Assembly: GCA_021030915.1 (NCBI GenBank)
Contig: JAGEMR010000003.1
Span: forward strand, 310,001 to 374,000
DNA from: Astrothelium macrocarpum
Lineage: Eukaryota; Ascomycota; Dothideomycetes; Trypetheliales; Trypetheliaceae
DNA length: 64,000 nt
Direction of reading: 5' to 3'
The translations under genes were made by a program, and so were the position numbers. Positions 1-12,800 of the stretch are shown here, one piece after another. The first letter of the stretch is position 1. Every line of letters starts with the position of its first letter. The notes below the pieces were generated by a model. That model did no database searches. It saw nothing but the letters and a program-made list of their open reading frames with translations, and was not told where the DNA came from.

Positions 1-23
1 GCCAATCTCGAAAAATCAACATC

Positions 24-1356
24 ATGACCCACCCACCCCCTCTAACCGGCATCCGCGTCCTCGAATTCGCCGGTCTTGCGCCTGGTAACCTCCTCCCACT
101 ATCACTGGCCCCCCGAAATTCAACTGCCAACTAAATCCTCAGAGGTCCCTTTGCTGGTCTCCTCCTCGCAGACTTCGGCGCCACCGTCCTTCGCATCGAC
201 CGCGCGCATCCCTCCGCCCACACTTCCACTCCCCCACCTCCGACCAACGACCTCCTAACCCGCCATAAACGCTCCATTGCCATTGACCTCAAATCGCCCT
301 CTGGCATCGCACTTATCCGCGCACTAATCCCCCATGTGGATGTCGTTATCGACCCGTTCCGGCCGGGCGTGCTGGAGAAGCTCGGCTTGGGCCCCGAGGA
401 TGTGCTCCAGAAGCTGAATCCGCGGCTCGTGGTCGGGCGCATGGCTGGATTCCGGAGAGACGGGAAGTACGCGCAGATGGCGGGGCACGATATCAATTAT
501 ATTGCTGTGTCCGGGGTGTTGGGGATGTTGGGGCGGAGTGGAGAGAAGCCGTTTGCGCCGGGAAACATTCTGGGGGACTTCGCAGGCGGGGGCGCAGTGT
601 GTGGGCTCGGAGTGATCTTAGCATTATATCATAGGGAGAGGACGGGACGAGGCCAAGTGGTGGAGGCGAATATGGTGGATGGGAGCGCGTATTTGGCGAG
701 TATGCTGCGGTTGGGAACGAAGTTGCCGTTTTGGGATCAGCCGAGGGGGATGAACTTACTAGATGGCGGCTGCCCATTTTATGATACTTACGAGACAAAG
801 GATGGGGGTTATATGGCAGTGTGAGTGTCTTGTTTCATTCATGTCGATTTCAAGATGCCAATGACTTATACATCGGTATTCGATCAGCGGAGCTTTAGAG
901 CCGCAGTTCTTTGCTGCTCTTCTTGAGGGACTACAGATAGACCCATCGTCTCTCCCTGGAGAACGCCATGACCGCAGTACGTGGCCTGCATTATCAAGTC
1001 TTTTCACCAGGACTTTCAAAACCAAATCTCGTGCTGAGTGGGAGAGGGTCTTTGATGGCACTGATGCGTGCTGTACGCCGGTTCTGAACCAAACGGAACT
1101 TGAGGATTCTGGTTATGACCAGCGACCTTTCGTAACTCTCAAGGAGTCACCTTCGAAGGCCATTGTACAAGGAGCAAGCGATGTAGCCCAGGGTCAGGGC
1201 ATTGGTGTTGAAGGTCAAGGCTGGATGAGTACAGCAATGTCGCCGGGTGATGGTGGAGAAGAGATATTGGAAAAATGGATGGGCTGGAGAAGAGGCAGGC
1301 AGTATAAGCTAAGAAATGGTGGGTTAGCTCTGCAGCACCATCAATCCAAACTGTAA
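24..1356 (+). CDS. CoA-transferase family III / alpha-methylacyl-CoA racemase-like protein (CaiB/BaiF family)
   Basis: Three exons (24-84, 145-820, 888-1356; 401 codons plus stop). The start is the first ATG and gives the family N-terminus (GIRVLEFAGLAPG); the first intron splits the conserved APGPFAG motif, which choosing the AG at 144 restores. The family's catalytic His/Asp region is visible as GHDINY followed by GDFAGGG, and the second intron (GTGAGT donor at 821) joins GGYMAV to GALEPQFF. Family members either epimerise 2-methyl-branched acyl-CoA thioesters (peroxisomal or mitochondrial branched-chain oxidation) or move CoA between acids; the sequence fits the racemase-like branch better, but the substrate is inferred. 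No PTS1-type C-terminus is seen (it ends QSKL, which is at most a weak match). The 5' part of the gene is unusually GC-rich against the DNA that follows. Complete at both ends despite lying at the window edge. Confidence 0.85.
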
Positions 1357-4004
1357 TGATCTGCAAGAGTTTAGTCAAGCTCATCCGGCCCAAATCGACT
1401 GAAGACGACAAAACATATCCATTGTTCCATTCTAATGAATGGCCTTGAAGGTTGCCCCCAACCCCGGGGGATTTTTTTTACATGTCTATCCTTTGACCGA
1501 TCTAGGTCCATACTATCAACTCCATGATTAAAAACGATGTCGGCTACAAGATGGTCAACTTTGATATTCGTTCCGAAGTCTTTCAAGCACCTCGCCATCC
1601 ATGCACCCTGGGACATAGCATTCGCCAATAAATTCCGATCCAGTTTCTTTCTCGTGTCTGTTCACCAGTAGAATTATGGGAGCCGCATTGAATTCAATCA
1701 AGTTGTGCTGTTTTACGGATAGGGAATAACAGAGCTACATAGGTGTTTCCTGGTGCTGACTACAAAACGAGTCCACTCATCGCACATGAAGAACTACTCA
1801 TTTCCTTGCATGGAAAGTGCCCCGGTTACCCCGCTTAATTAGCGTAGAGCCATGCACATGCTTTCATAACCGTATTTAAAACATCGGAAACTTGGATGTT
1901 GGGCCTCAATTTGTGAAAGTGTCCAACTCTACGCGCTGCGTCAGCGGGAGGTGAACTATTGGATGAGGACAGACAGAACCATAAAGATGTCGGATTAACC
2001 TTTAGAGGTTCCAATCAGGGTCCCGAGACAGGCTCTTAAGCACGAGTATCACCAATTTAGTCTGTCCACGAGCTTGGAGGCAGGATTGGAAGAGAGCATT
2101 TTTTGAGCAGAGAATGTGGATGAGTACTAGGTCTGCACACTATGTAGTAAGCTGGCGAACGACGGGTCAATTTCAGCATCTAAAAGATGGTGGACATGAA
2201 GATGATCGAGTTTCAGTGAAAGTAACTAGCGTACAAGAGTAAAGGAAGGAAAAAGAGCAAGTCGAAACAAGCTAAGTATTCCAATGAATACAAGTGAATG
2301 AGCAAAAATGGTGAACCGGCTGATCAATATCCAATAACCTCAATCAATCCCAACAGAGACCAAATCTGTCCGGCGTTGGGTAAAAGCACAGCTGGCTTGT
2401 TCGCGAGCAAAACGTTAAATCGATGAGATGGTCGAGGAGCACAAATGATTGTGAGACGGTAGTGGCAGCCTAAAAAAAAGGGTTCCAAAAATTAAAGTTA
2501 GCCGCAAAGGACTAAGCAAGGTGGACTATCACGTGATGGTCCGTGCAAGACTGATCTCTTGCAACGCTCGGAAGATTAGCTTTCTCATCATCACCGAAGT
2601 TCAGAGAATGCACAATTGACCTTCGTCAACACGTCGGGAACACTTGCCTAGGATGACACATTCCGGCTGATGATGAGAATTCCTCCGTAACAGTCCTTTG
2701 CCGGATCATTCGTGATGGCGGGACAATGGCAACAGGTATCCCTGAGGTACTGAGGCAGAAGAACGGATGGAAACTGAAGCCCGACAGACGAAGCAGAATT
2801 TGAGAGGGGGTGTGCGTAAATAGGATTAAGACCGTTTAGAGGGGGTGGACATTCAGAGAGATATGATGGCGGAAGAACAGAAGAACAGTGTTGTTGGTGA
2901 GAATGAGACAGAACTTGCAGAGGAAGACTCCTTTTATATGCTCAATTTGCTCCTGCTTCTTCCTATGTAGACATGAAAATATGGGTATCACCCTTCCTAA
3001 TACTACTTAATCTCGCAGGTATAACCTGCCAAGCGATGTCCTCCCGGAATTTATAGGAAGGCTCAAGCGAACAGTCAGACCATATTGCTTTAACAAGGTA
3101 ACAGCGAGTGCGCATCACTGCTAAAGCGACTGCAAGGGCGATTTCGTCATCATAACCTTCGTCCACCGATACGTGGATGTACTTGGGGCAGTACAAGAGC
3201 TCGAGTCGGCCTGTGAGCAGAATTTACACCAAGTAAAGATCAAGGCTTATTACATTCGACTTGGGTCGATATTGCCGTAAACATTGATCGTTACTCAGGC
3301 TTCGACTTCCCGAGAATTTTTGACACATCGCTTCTTTCCACTACGCAAGGAGGAATCACAAGTGTCCCTGCTTTTCATTAGATGGAACTCAGCAAGCTCA
3401 GTGTGGGATATGGTCCTACTCCCGGTATTTACTACAAGGAAACCCTAACTCTCAATATTGATGCCATTTACGGGGATTCTGACAGTGCCTACCGCCATTC
3501 TGTTCACAAAGTCCAGGAACGCCGATGACGACCGACCCGGCTTTGTGTAAGATGGTCACTCGATGGAGATCCACAACAATATCGCAAGAATCAGCGTAGT
3601 GTCTGATTGGTGCCAGTCTGTGATCCAGTGTAGGCTATTAAGGTCTGTGGGTTTTCTGGCCTTGTTTCGCTGGCCGTTCATATGACTTACCCGGGTACCC
3701 GCCTTAAACTGTTAGCGCCACGGGTTAGGTTTATGACGACTTGAAAGAAGAAGATTCGATATCACGGCGAAGTATCCTTTGGGTTGGATCTCAGTTTAAA
3801 GGCCGGTCGTTATTGAGTCACTGGTGAGCATTGTAAGTTGGCGTTGCATTGTGAATTGGTTGCCCCCAGATCTTCAACTTTGTAGTGCTTGTACAGCCTT
3901 AAGACTGTAGGGCCAATTCAAGGCGTAAGCTAGACCCGCGTAGAGAAGCCTACTTAAGTAAGAGATGCTGCTGTAAAGACTTCACTTTCCAATTTCACTG
4001 GGTA
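1357..4004. other. Gene-poor intergenic stretch
   Basis: About 2.6 kb between the racemase-like gene and the transposon. Stop codons are frequent in all frames and no conserved gene is recognisable. The only suggestive piece is a 77-codon open stretch on the minus strand at 2963-3196, reported separately. The last two bases (4003-4004, TA) are the left copy of the transposon target-site duplication. Confidence 0.6.
2963..3220 (-). pseudogene. Possible exon or relic of an unidentified gene
   Basis: On the minus strand an open stretch reads LLYCPKYIHVSVDEGYDDE and continues into a hydrophobic Ala/Val/Leu-rich run before a stop. It is preceded by an acceptor-like pyrimidine stretch ending in CACAG. 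The composition looks protein-like, but no matching upstream or downstream exons are visible and I do not recognise the family. It could be a decayed exon or chance. Confidence 0.2.
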
Positions 4005-4056
4005 ACGTACAACACAATTGAGTTGGCCACCCAATTGGATTGGCCACTTTTCCGCA
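4005..4056 (+). repeat. Left terminal inverted repeat (52 bp)
   Basis: Identical to the reverse complement of 5813-5864. It contains two near-identical 16-mers 17 bp apart: CAATTGAGTTGGCCAC at 4015-4030 and CAATTGGATTGGCCAC at 4032-4047. These are likely duplicated transposase-binding sites (inference). Confidence 0.95.
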
Positions 4057-5812
4057 CTCTCATACGAAGAATTTAAATAACTCAATCACAACAATATAAA
4101 TTTTTTTATATTATTCAGAATTCTCTTTCTCAGATATATTTTTAATTATAATATAAATGCGCGTATTATATCCAGATTTGTTATAATTATTATATTATCG
4201 TTTATCTGTTTTTGATATTTTTATACGATTATTATTTTCATCTATTTTTTGTTATATTATTTATTTAAACCCTTTTTGAATCTGTAAATTCTGTCCATTT
4301 TATATAAAAAGAGATCCTTTTTCTAATAGACGGATTTTTTTAATCTTCCGATATCGGTTAAATTTTTGATTTATCATATGAAATATTTGATTCTTTTTTT
4401 TTAAAATGGCAAATTAATATATTATTATAATTATATTACGTGAAAACTGGTCGATAATAAATAAAAATTCAGATAAAGAATTATTCTAATATTATACGAT
4501 TCGGTTTTTAATATATTTATTTTAAAATTATATTTCAATAGAATTATATAATATCTTTGATTTTCAAAGAAGAGGAAATCTAGATGAATTTTCAGGGAAT
4601 ATAAAAGTATATAATTTTATATCCAATTGTGAAATTATATATTCTGAATCATATGATATAAATTCTATTCTTCAAAAATCTCTTTAAATATTTGATTCTA
4701 TTATAATAATTTGAAAAATTTTATAAAATATTGAAAAAAAATCCTTTTTTGAAATATAAATGATATATATTTATATAAAATCATCAATTATTTGGCTATA
4801 TATGTGTTTTAATACGCAAAAATAATCTATATTAAATAATTATAATTTATATAATAAATGAAAAAATATATAAAAAATAATAATATTATTCTTTTGACAG
4901 AATAATTCAAAATCAATTAAATAATGATTTTTATATCTATTAAAAATGAAAAAATAATATATATCCATTATATAATTTATAATATATCAATTAAAATATT
5001 GAATTCAATCTAGATTTCATTCATTTATTATTCAATCATTATCTGATATAATAATTATTCAATTATATGATAATGGATTATTTTAATATCAAAATGAAAA
5101 ATGATTTTTATTTATAATAATGATATATAATAAAATGATATAATTTAATATATTCATATTTTAAATTATTATTATTCATTTTTGATTATTTTATTGAATT
5201 ATATAAGATTTTTTATATCTTTCAGTATTGATAATAATTATTTCTGACAAAATTTGATCTATTAAAAATTCTGTTTCATCAAAATTATAAATATTCTTTT
5301 TTTGAATATCAAATTGATCAATTATATATTGTACGAAATTAAATCATTCGCGAAATTTATCAGAATTTTTATATTAAATTTTCTGATAATCAATTCTATG
5401 ATTAAAACGTATATATAATTCAGATTATCATTATACGAAATTAAAAATCCAATTCTTATTTATATATAATATATTATAATCATATAATAATCAATTCATC
5501 ATATTTTTAATATCATTATATCAGAAAAAAAATGATCATAAATTTAGATCAAATATATATCATATAAATATCTATTCTTCTAATTTAATGAATTTTTGAT
5601 AAAAATATTGAATATCGTATTATGAAAATTTTTCGTATTTTCGATTTTAAAATATTATACAAAAAATTTTATAAATAATTATTACACGACGAATATTTAA
5701 TTTAAGATTCTTTTAAAATATCTGAAATGCAAGAATAAAATCATTTTCTTTCCAGATTTGAACCATAATAGAATGTGGGAAAAAAATGGATTTAAATTAA
5801 ATTATACGAAAA

Positions 5813-5864
5813 TGCGGAAAAGTGGCCAATCCAATTGGGTGGCCAACTCAATTGTGTTGTACGT
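5813..5864 (-). repeat. Right terminal inverted repeat (52 bp)
   Basis: Exact reverse complement of the left repeat, ending ...GTTGTACGT immediately before the TA target duplication at 5865-5866. Confidence 0.95.
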
Positions 5865-5866
5865 TA

Positions 5867-6807
5867 TAGTAAGTGGAGCATATTGGTCATGCGGACTCTT
5901 GATTGTTTTGGTGACTGCCACGATAAATTATGTCAACGCATTCTAGGAAATTGTAAATGCTAGAATCTAACCTAGCACATTCAATAATTTACTATTATCT
6001 CAATCTGGGTGATCTAAAATTCAGCGTTTGTTGCAGTGTTGGTTTTTAACCTTTTTAGCGCCTCCTAATCCGGCTAGTCAGGAGGCTTTTAATCTGTTAT
6101 TTAATTCGTATACAAACACCACGATCGGCTTCAAGGATTCCACATCAGAAGCAGAGCCTGCACGTGCCATCTCCTTTCCAACGTCGGCGTCGTCACGTAG
6201 ATTTCCCTAGCTCGAAGAGGGATCACCTACAGAATACCCCATGGCAAGATGGCATAAATCCTATCAAAGGTACTGGCATTCGACAGAAGATCGCCTCCCT
6301 GGCTTGATCTAGCCTTAGAGCCGCCTGCTTTCCACGAATCGTTCAAGATGATCAGGGCGTCCATAAAGCTGAGCCACAGCGGCTTTCATGCGCCTGAAAC
6401 TATAGAACGACATCCTTGATGAGGGGAAGACGCGTCTGGCTCTCGAAAGATACCGCGCTCGGGCAAGGGTCTATACTACAGCATGATGGCCAAAAATTCG
6501 CTTTGACGCTAAGCAAACGCCAAGCAGATGCCGTGCGCCTCCAGCGTGTTGGTTCTTCCCGTCTGGAATTCCGATGTGCTAATACATGTGAAGAATGGAG
6601 ATTCAACATGACTTGTAATACCCAGTATTCTCAAATTCGATTCTCCATCCACACTCATCAGCACGTTTATCAGCGCGTTTGTAAGTCATGTCAGAAATCG
6701 ACTCTGATTGTCTTGAAAAGATCGCACGTCGAATTTCATGATTTCCGTGCCCTGAAGTGAAGGCAGCTCGCAATTTACATGTTGTCGATACGCAGTACCC
6801 AGACCAG
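5867..6807. promoter_or_regulatory. Intergenic region upstream of the polyketide synthase
   Basis: About 940 bp between the transposon and the PKS start codon; presumably carries the PKS promoter and leader. A short perfect hairpin (GCCTCCT ... AGGAGGC) lies near 6060-6088. A 114-codon open frame at 6416-6760 has no recognisable similarity and ends before the PKS start, so I do not call it a gene. The PKS frame is open upstream of the first ATG, to a GTG at 6757. Confidence 0.4.
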
Positions 6808-9800
6808 ATGCCTCATAACATCGAACATGCTAAGGCGAATGATATGAGTATGAGAGCCGTATCTGGGGAATCGTCTGGCTTGTACGTCAATGGCTCTCAC
6901 GAGGACGTGGTTGGAATCACAAACGGAGCAACAAATGGAGCCGTTAATGATCTTAAGGACCGAAATTTTGATGGTACGCAAGCGCCTACGTACGAGCCTA
7001 TAGCAATTATTGGTTGTGCTATGCGTTTACCCGGTGGAGTCAGCGATAGTGAGGCATTATGGAATCTTTTGGACGGCAAACGTGAGGGAAGATGCCGAGT
7101 TCCCCAGGATCGATACAACGTTGATGCTTTCTATGGACCGGGCAAGCAAGGTCATGTCTGCACAGAATATGGGTATGTTATCAACGGCAGCAAACATCAC
7201 ATGGACCGTTTCTTAAATTCAGACTAGGTTTTTCCTTAATCATCTGGACCTAGCCGAAATTGATACATCGATGTGGAGTATGACCAAGACAGAGGCTGCA
7301 GAAATGGATCCCCAACAACGTCTTGCTCTTGAGGTGGTATTTGAGTGTCTTCAAAATTCAGGGACGACGAAGTGGCATGGCAAAAACATTGGCACGTATT
7401 TTGGGATTTTTGGCGAAGTGTGTTATCACGTCCTCTGCGGTGGTAATTAGTAACATATCTCTCTAGGATTGGGCCGATATGCAGGCGAAAGAAACACAAC
7501 ACACCGGGATGTATCGCATCACTGGCTACGGCGATTTTGTTGTGGCGAATCGGATCTCTTACGAATTTGGATTCAAGGGCCCTTCGTCAGTATCAGAGTC
7601 TAGGCATTCGAGTGCTTATGATCTTCTGACTTTTATGTAGTATGGTGATCAGGACTGCTTGTTCGTCTTCGCTTACAGGTCTCCACGAAGCTTGTCTTGG
7701 TATACACCGAGGCGATTGTGAGTCCGCGATCGTGGGGAGTACAAATTTGATCATGAATCCGCACATGACGATTGCCATGACTGAGCAGGGTGTACTCTCT
7801 CCAGATGGCCGTTGCAAAACCTTTGATGAGTCGGCTAATGGCTATGCTCGAGCGGAAGGCGTCGTTGTAGTTCATATCAAGAAGCTCTCTGACGCTCTTC
7901 GGGACAACGATCCAATCCGAGCGATTATTCGGTCATCCTGTGCAAACAGCGATGGAAAGACAGCTGGTCTATCACTACCCAGCTCAGAAAGCCATGAGTT
8001 GTTGATAAGGCGAAGTCATGAGCTTGCCGGAATCAATGATTTATCGAAAACAGCAATGATAGAATGCCACGGAACAGGAACTTATGTTGGCGACCCACTT
8101 GAGGCGACGGCTGTTGGGAGAGTCTTTGGAGACTGCGGTATTCTAATTGGCTCGGTTTGGTTCATCGTTTCAGCGAATAGAAAGTATGTTACTAACTGTC
8201 ACAGATTAAACCAAATGTTGGCCATACAGAAGGTGCCTCCGGTCTTACAGGAGTCCTCAAAATGGTACTAGCTTTGGAGAAAAGGCTGATTCCTCCTAAT
8301 ATTAATTTCAAGACACCGAGCTCCAAGAGTATAGATGGTTACAGTCTGCATTCTTGCCAAAGCTAATTGTTCATTAGTCCCATTCGAAAAGTACAAACTT
8401 CAGGTTCCCACGGAAACTATTCCATGGCCAGAGGATCGTGCTGAGAGAGTCGGCGTAAACAGGTAATCCCAATTTTAGTAACGTGTACGGCATGAACAAA
8501 CTGATTTATTGACTAGCTATGGAATTGGCGGAGCCAATGCACACGTAAGCACTCATCTAATAAAGTGATTCTGCAAAGTATTCGTTAATAGTTACATAGG
8601 TCCTCCTCGAATCAGCAACCACAGTGGTTCGGAACCGAGTTCAGGATTCCGTCATGGCTATGCAAGATCATTATATACTGACATTCTCAGCGAGCAGTAC
8701 TGATGCTTTGAAAAGTATTGTCCAAGAACACGAAGAATATCTCCAAGCGTATCCGGAACGACTCGCAGACCTGAGCTACACCTTAAATACCCGACGCGAA
8801 CAATTGCTATGTCGTGCTTTCAGCATTGTCCAAGCACAGTCGGAGATCAAGCCTTTGCAAGTCTCACACTTCGAGAAAGGAGGTGTACAGAAAGAATTGG
8901 TCTACGTATTCACAGGACAAGGTGCACAATGGTCTGGTATGGGGGCTGCATTGCTTGGATTTAACTCCGTGTTCCGAGAGAGTATCACAAAGATGGAGCT
9001 GGCTCTCTCCAATTTTCAAGATCCGCCCTCCTGGTATCTCAGGGACGAACTCGTGAAGCTTGGAAGCGACAGCCAGTTGTCAACCGCAGAATTCTCACAA
9101 CCTTGTTGCACTGCTCTACAAGTTGCGCTTGTTGATGTATTTCGAGAATGGGGGTTGAAACCGACCGCTGTTGTTGGACACTCCTCGGGCGAAATTGCTG
9201 CTGCATATGCTTGCGGAGCACTTACGGCAAACGAAGCCATCAAGATCGCTTACTACAGAGGCAAAATTATGAAGAGTATCACCCAAAGAGGCGGAATGGC
9301 AGCAATAGGTCTTGGACGCGCAGACGTCACCCCTTTCTTGAGACCAGGTGTAATTATTGGGTGCGAGAATAGTCCTAGCTCAGTCACCCTGAGTGGCGAT
9401 GTCGAAGTCTTGGAAGTAGTCATGAGCTCAATCAAGGAGACTTCGCCCGGAACTTTGGTAAGGGCCCTCAAGGTTGATCGTGCTTATCATTCGCATCACA
9501 TGAACTCGATCAAGTCCAAGTACGCTGCCATGCTTGGCGCGATCCCTGAAAGAGAACCTCAAGCACAGTTTTTTTCTTCAGTCACGGGTGCTAAGCTAGA
9601 CAAGCACCTTGATGGAACGTATTGGACTGAGAATTTGATCTCCCCCGTCTTGTTCTCTCCTGCTGTCTCAGAGCTACTGAGTCACTTGCAATCTTCTAAG
9701 ATTTTCGTCGAGATCGGTCCGCACTCGGCTCTTGCGGGTCCTCTGAGGCAACTTTTCACGGCCGCCAATGCCTCGCAATCTGATTACGTTCCTGCTCTGA

Positions 9801-12800
9801 TAAGAGGTCAAGACTCTATATTCTCACTATTAAATTGTGCTGGAACCCTGTTCCAACACGGCACTATCCTGGACTTCAAGAAGCTTGTTCCCACAGGAAC
9901 TACCTTGACAGATTTACCAAACTACCCCTGGCAACGTACCGGAAACCATTGGAACGAATCCCGCCTCTCTAACGATTGGCGATTCCGCAAGTTTCCCAAA
10001 CATGACGTTCTAGGAGAGCGGGTGAACGCGACTTCGGGCTCTAATCCCACTTGGAGAAACCTGCTGAGGCTAGAAGATGTTCCCTGGATACGAGACCACG
10101 ACATTTCCCAAGACATTGTCTTTCCTGGTGCAGGATATGTGGCCATGGCTGGCGAGGCAGTTCGACAATTGACTGGATTTTCTGATTTCACAGTTCGCGA
10201 AGTCAACATCAGCAATGCTTTGGTGATGCACGAGGCAGCTGCCACAGAGGTAATCACCCATCTACATTTGGCCCGTCTGACTACCAATTTGGATTCAGTA
10301 TGGTACGACTTCTACATTTCGTCCCTCAATGGCGATACGTGGATCAAACATGCGGCAGGTCAAGTGCGGGGAGGTCTCAAGTATGAGCAGACCTGTCCGA
10401 AGATCAGTGCTATGAGCCGGCAAATTGGTTCAAACAAATGGTATTCGGTGATGAAAAGGGTCGGACTCAATTATGGTCCACGCTTCCGGGGACTAAGAGA
10501 AATCTCGGCGGATGTATCAAACTGCCGAGCCGTCGCTCGCATCGATAATATCATTGAACCAAAGGAAACATTCTATGCAATTCATCCATGCACGATGGAT
10601 TTTGCATTCCAGCTCTTCAGCGTAGCTGTAGCCAATGGACTCTCAAGGCGATTCGCACAGTTATCTGTCCCAACATATATAGAGGAACTTTATATCAAGC
10701 CGACCAGTAATGAAATTCTGGTCGAAGCGGATACGGAGCTTACTCCAAGGGGAACCTTTTTCGGAGATGCCATTGGTACAAGCGGAGGCGAAACGGTTTT
10801 ACGGCTGAAGAATCTTAGGCTGTCGCCACTGACAGATGCAACAGATGCAAGGGGGAATGATCCTCATGCGGCTGTTGAACTCGTATGGAAGCCAGATATA
10901 CGTTTTGTTAACAATGCGTCGCTTATTAAAGTTGTCAAGAGCATTGAGGAATTGAGTGTCATGGTTGAGAGGATGGCATTTGCTTGCATGATAGAATCCA
11001 GCGTACTCCTAGCCGAAAAGGAGCCTCGATATCCGTTCCTTTACAAGTTCCGCTCCTGGCTAGATCAAGTTCACAGACAGGCTGCGGGTGGCTCTTATCC
11101 GAATGTGGCAGATTGCAAAGAAATTTTGCAAATGTCAAGCACGGATCGTCGAGCCCTGATAGAAAGTCTCTACGAAGAGACGATGAGCACAGGAGCTTGG
11201 CCAGTTTCAACAGCTGTCTATCGAATCTTCGATGCTCTGGAAGATATTTTTGTCGGCAACGGGGATGCACTGGAGCTTCTATTAAAGGATGATGTGTTGA
11301 CCAAAGTTTACGATTTTGGCCAAATATCAGATTATCGAGACTTCCTCGTACTCGCATCGCACTTGAAGCCTAATTTAAAGATCCTCGAGGTGGGCGCCGG
11401 TACTGGTGGTATTACGAGCGTAGTCTTACCCCATTTGCGACCGCAGCCCCCTTATGAGGAAAGAAACTACTTCTCCTACACGTACACGGATATTTCACCT
11501 GGATTTTTCGGTCCAGCAAAGGAGCGATTCAAGAGTTACGACGCGATTGAGTATAAAGTTCTTGATATAACCAAGGACCCAGTTGAGCAGGGCTTTGAGC
11601 CTGAAAGTTTCGATCTTATCATAGCGTCAAATGTAGGCCGTCGATACTATGTGAGTATTTAATGCTGATAGAACCAGGTGATTCATGCTACCCCGAATCT
11701 CACGGAGACATTGATCAATGTCCGCAAGTTGCTTTCACCCACAGGCCGGCTGTTTATGCAAGAGATTTCACCTCCAACGAAATGGATCAACTTCATTATG
11801 GGCGTACTTCCTGGCTGGTGGTTAGGTGAGAATGATGGCAGGACGGAGGAACCATACATACCACCCCACAAATGGGAGAGGCATCTCCGAGAAGCTGGTT
11901 TTGATGGAATCCATTCCTTTCAGCATGACAACCAATACAACGCAAACATGATTGCCATCCCTGTCCAGCGTCCAATCAAGTCAAAGGTCACTTTGTTATG
12001 TCACGATCACTCTGCAATCTATGTTGCCGAGGCTGGCGACGCGCTACGTTCAAGAGGCTATGAACTCGACATTTGCAGATGGGGCGAGGTACTACCTCCA
12101 CAGCAAGACATTGTAGCTTTTATGGACGTCGAGAGTGCCTTCCTACATGAAATGGACGGGAAGGAATTTACGGAGTTCAAACAGATTCTCCAAAATCTGG
12201 AAGGCTCGGGAATACTCTGGGTAACGGGACTGGCACAAGTCAAATGCTCAGATCCTCGCTATGGAATGGTTCTCGGTATGGCTCGTACAATACGTACAGA
12301 GCTCTCACTGGATATAGCCACCATTGAGTTGGAAAAGTTTGACAAGCGGGGCTGGGAAGCCGCCGCGACTGTACTTCCCGAATTTCAGCGTCGATCGGAC
12401 CTTGGGGAAATGAAATCTTCTCTTGAATGGGCATACGCAGACAACTTCATCCAAGTTGGCCGATACCATTGGATTTCAGTCAACGAACAGCTATCAATTG
12501 TAAGCTCCTACGGATCTGCTAGAAAACTAGATGTTGGGAAACGGGGATTCCTGAATTCGCTCCACTGGAAAAAGTATACTCCTGCTGAGCCGGGCAGAAA
12601 TTTTGTGCAGGTCAGAAACTACGCTGCTGGCCTCAACTTCAAGGATATTTTGGTTACTGCTGGAATAATTGAAGGTAAAACGCTAGAGGGGGAAGGCCTT
12701 GGTGCCGAAAGCTCGGGTGTCATCGAAAAGATCGGCCCGGATGTCAAGAACTTCGTCCCGGGTGATAGGTGCATGGTATTTGCTAGTGGAAACTTTTCCA

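Larger units (their letters stand above)
4005..5864. mobile_element. TA-flanked terminal-inverted-repeat DNA transposon (Fot1/pogo-like), degenerate, no readable transposase
   Basis: The first 52 bases (4005-4056, beginning ACGTACAACACAATTGAGTT) are repeated exactly as their reverse complement at 5813-5864. The element is flanked by TA on both sides (4003-4004 and 5865-5866), the target duplication of the Tc1/mariner/pogo superfamily. Total length 1,860 bp is the usual size of fungal Fot1/Flipper-type elements that encode one DDE transposase. The interior is extremely A+T-rich (hand count for 4441-5040: 85 G+C of 600, so 86% A+T) and stops occur every few codons in every frame, so no transposase survives. 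The family assignment rests on size, TIR length and TA duplication only. Confidence 0.85.

Noticed and set aside
5758..5946. 62-codon open frame spanning the right TIR
   Set aside because: It runs through the terminal repeat and the TA duplication, so it cannot be a conserved gene; chance.
7172..8600. Apparent multiple frameshifts and stops in the PKS ketosynthase region
   Set aside because: Every interruption coincides with a 49-55 bp intron with GT...AG ends, and splicing restores conserved KS motifs in frame.
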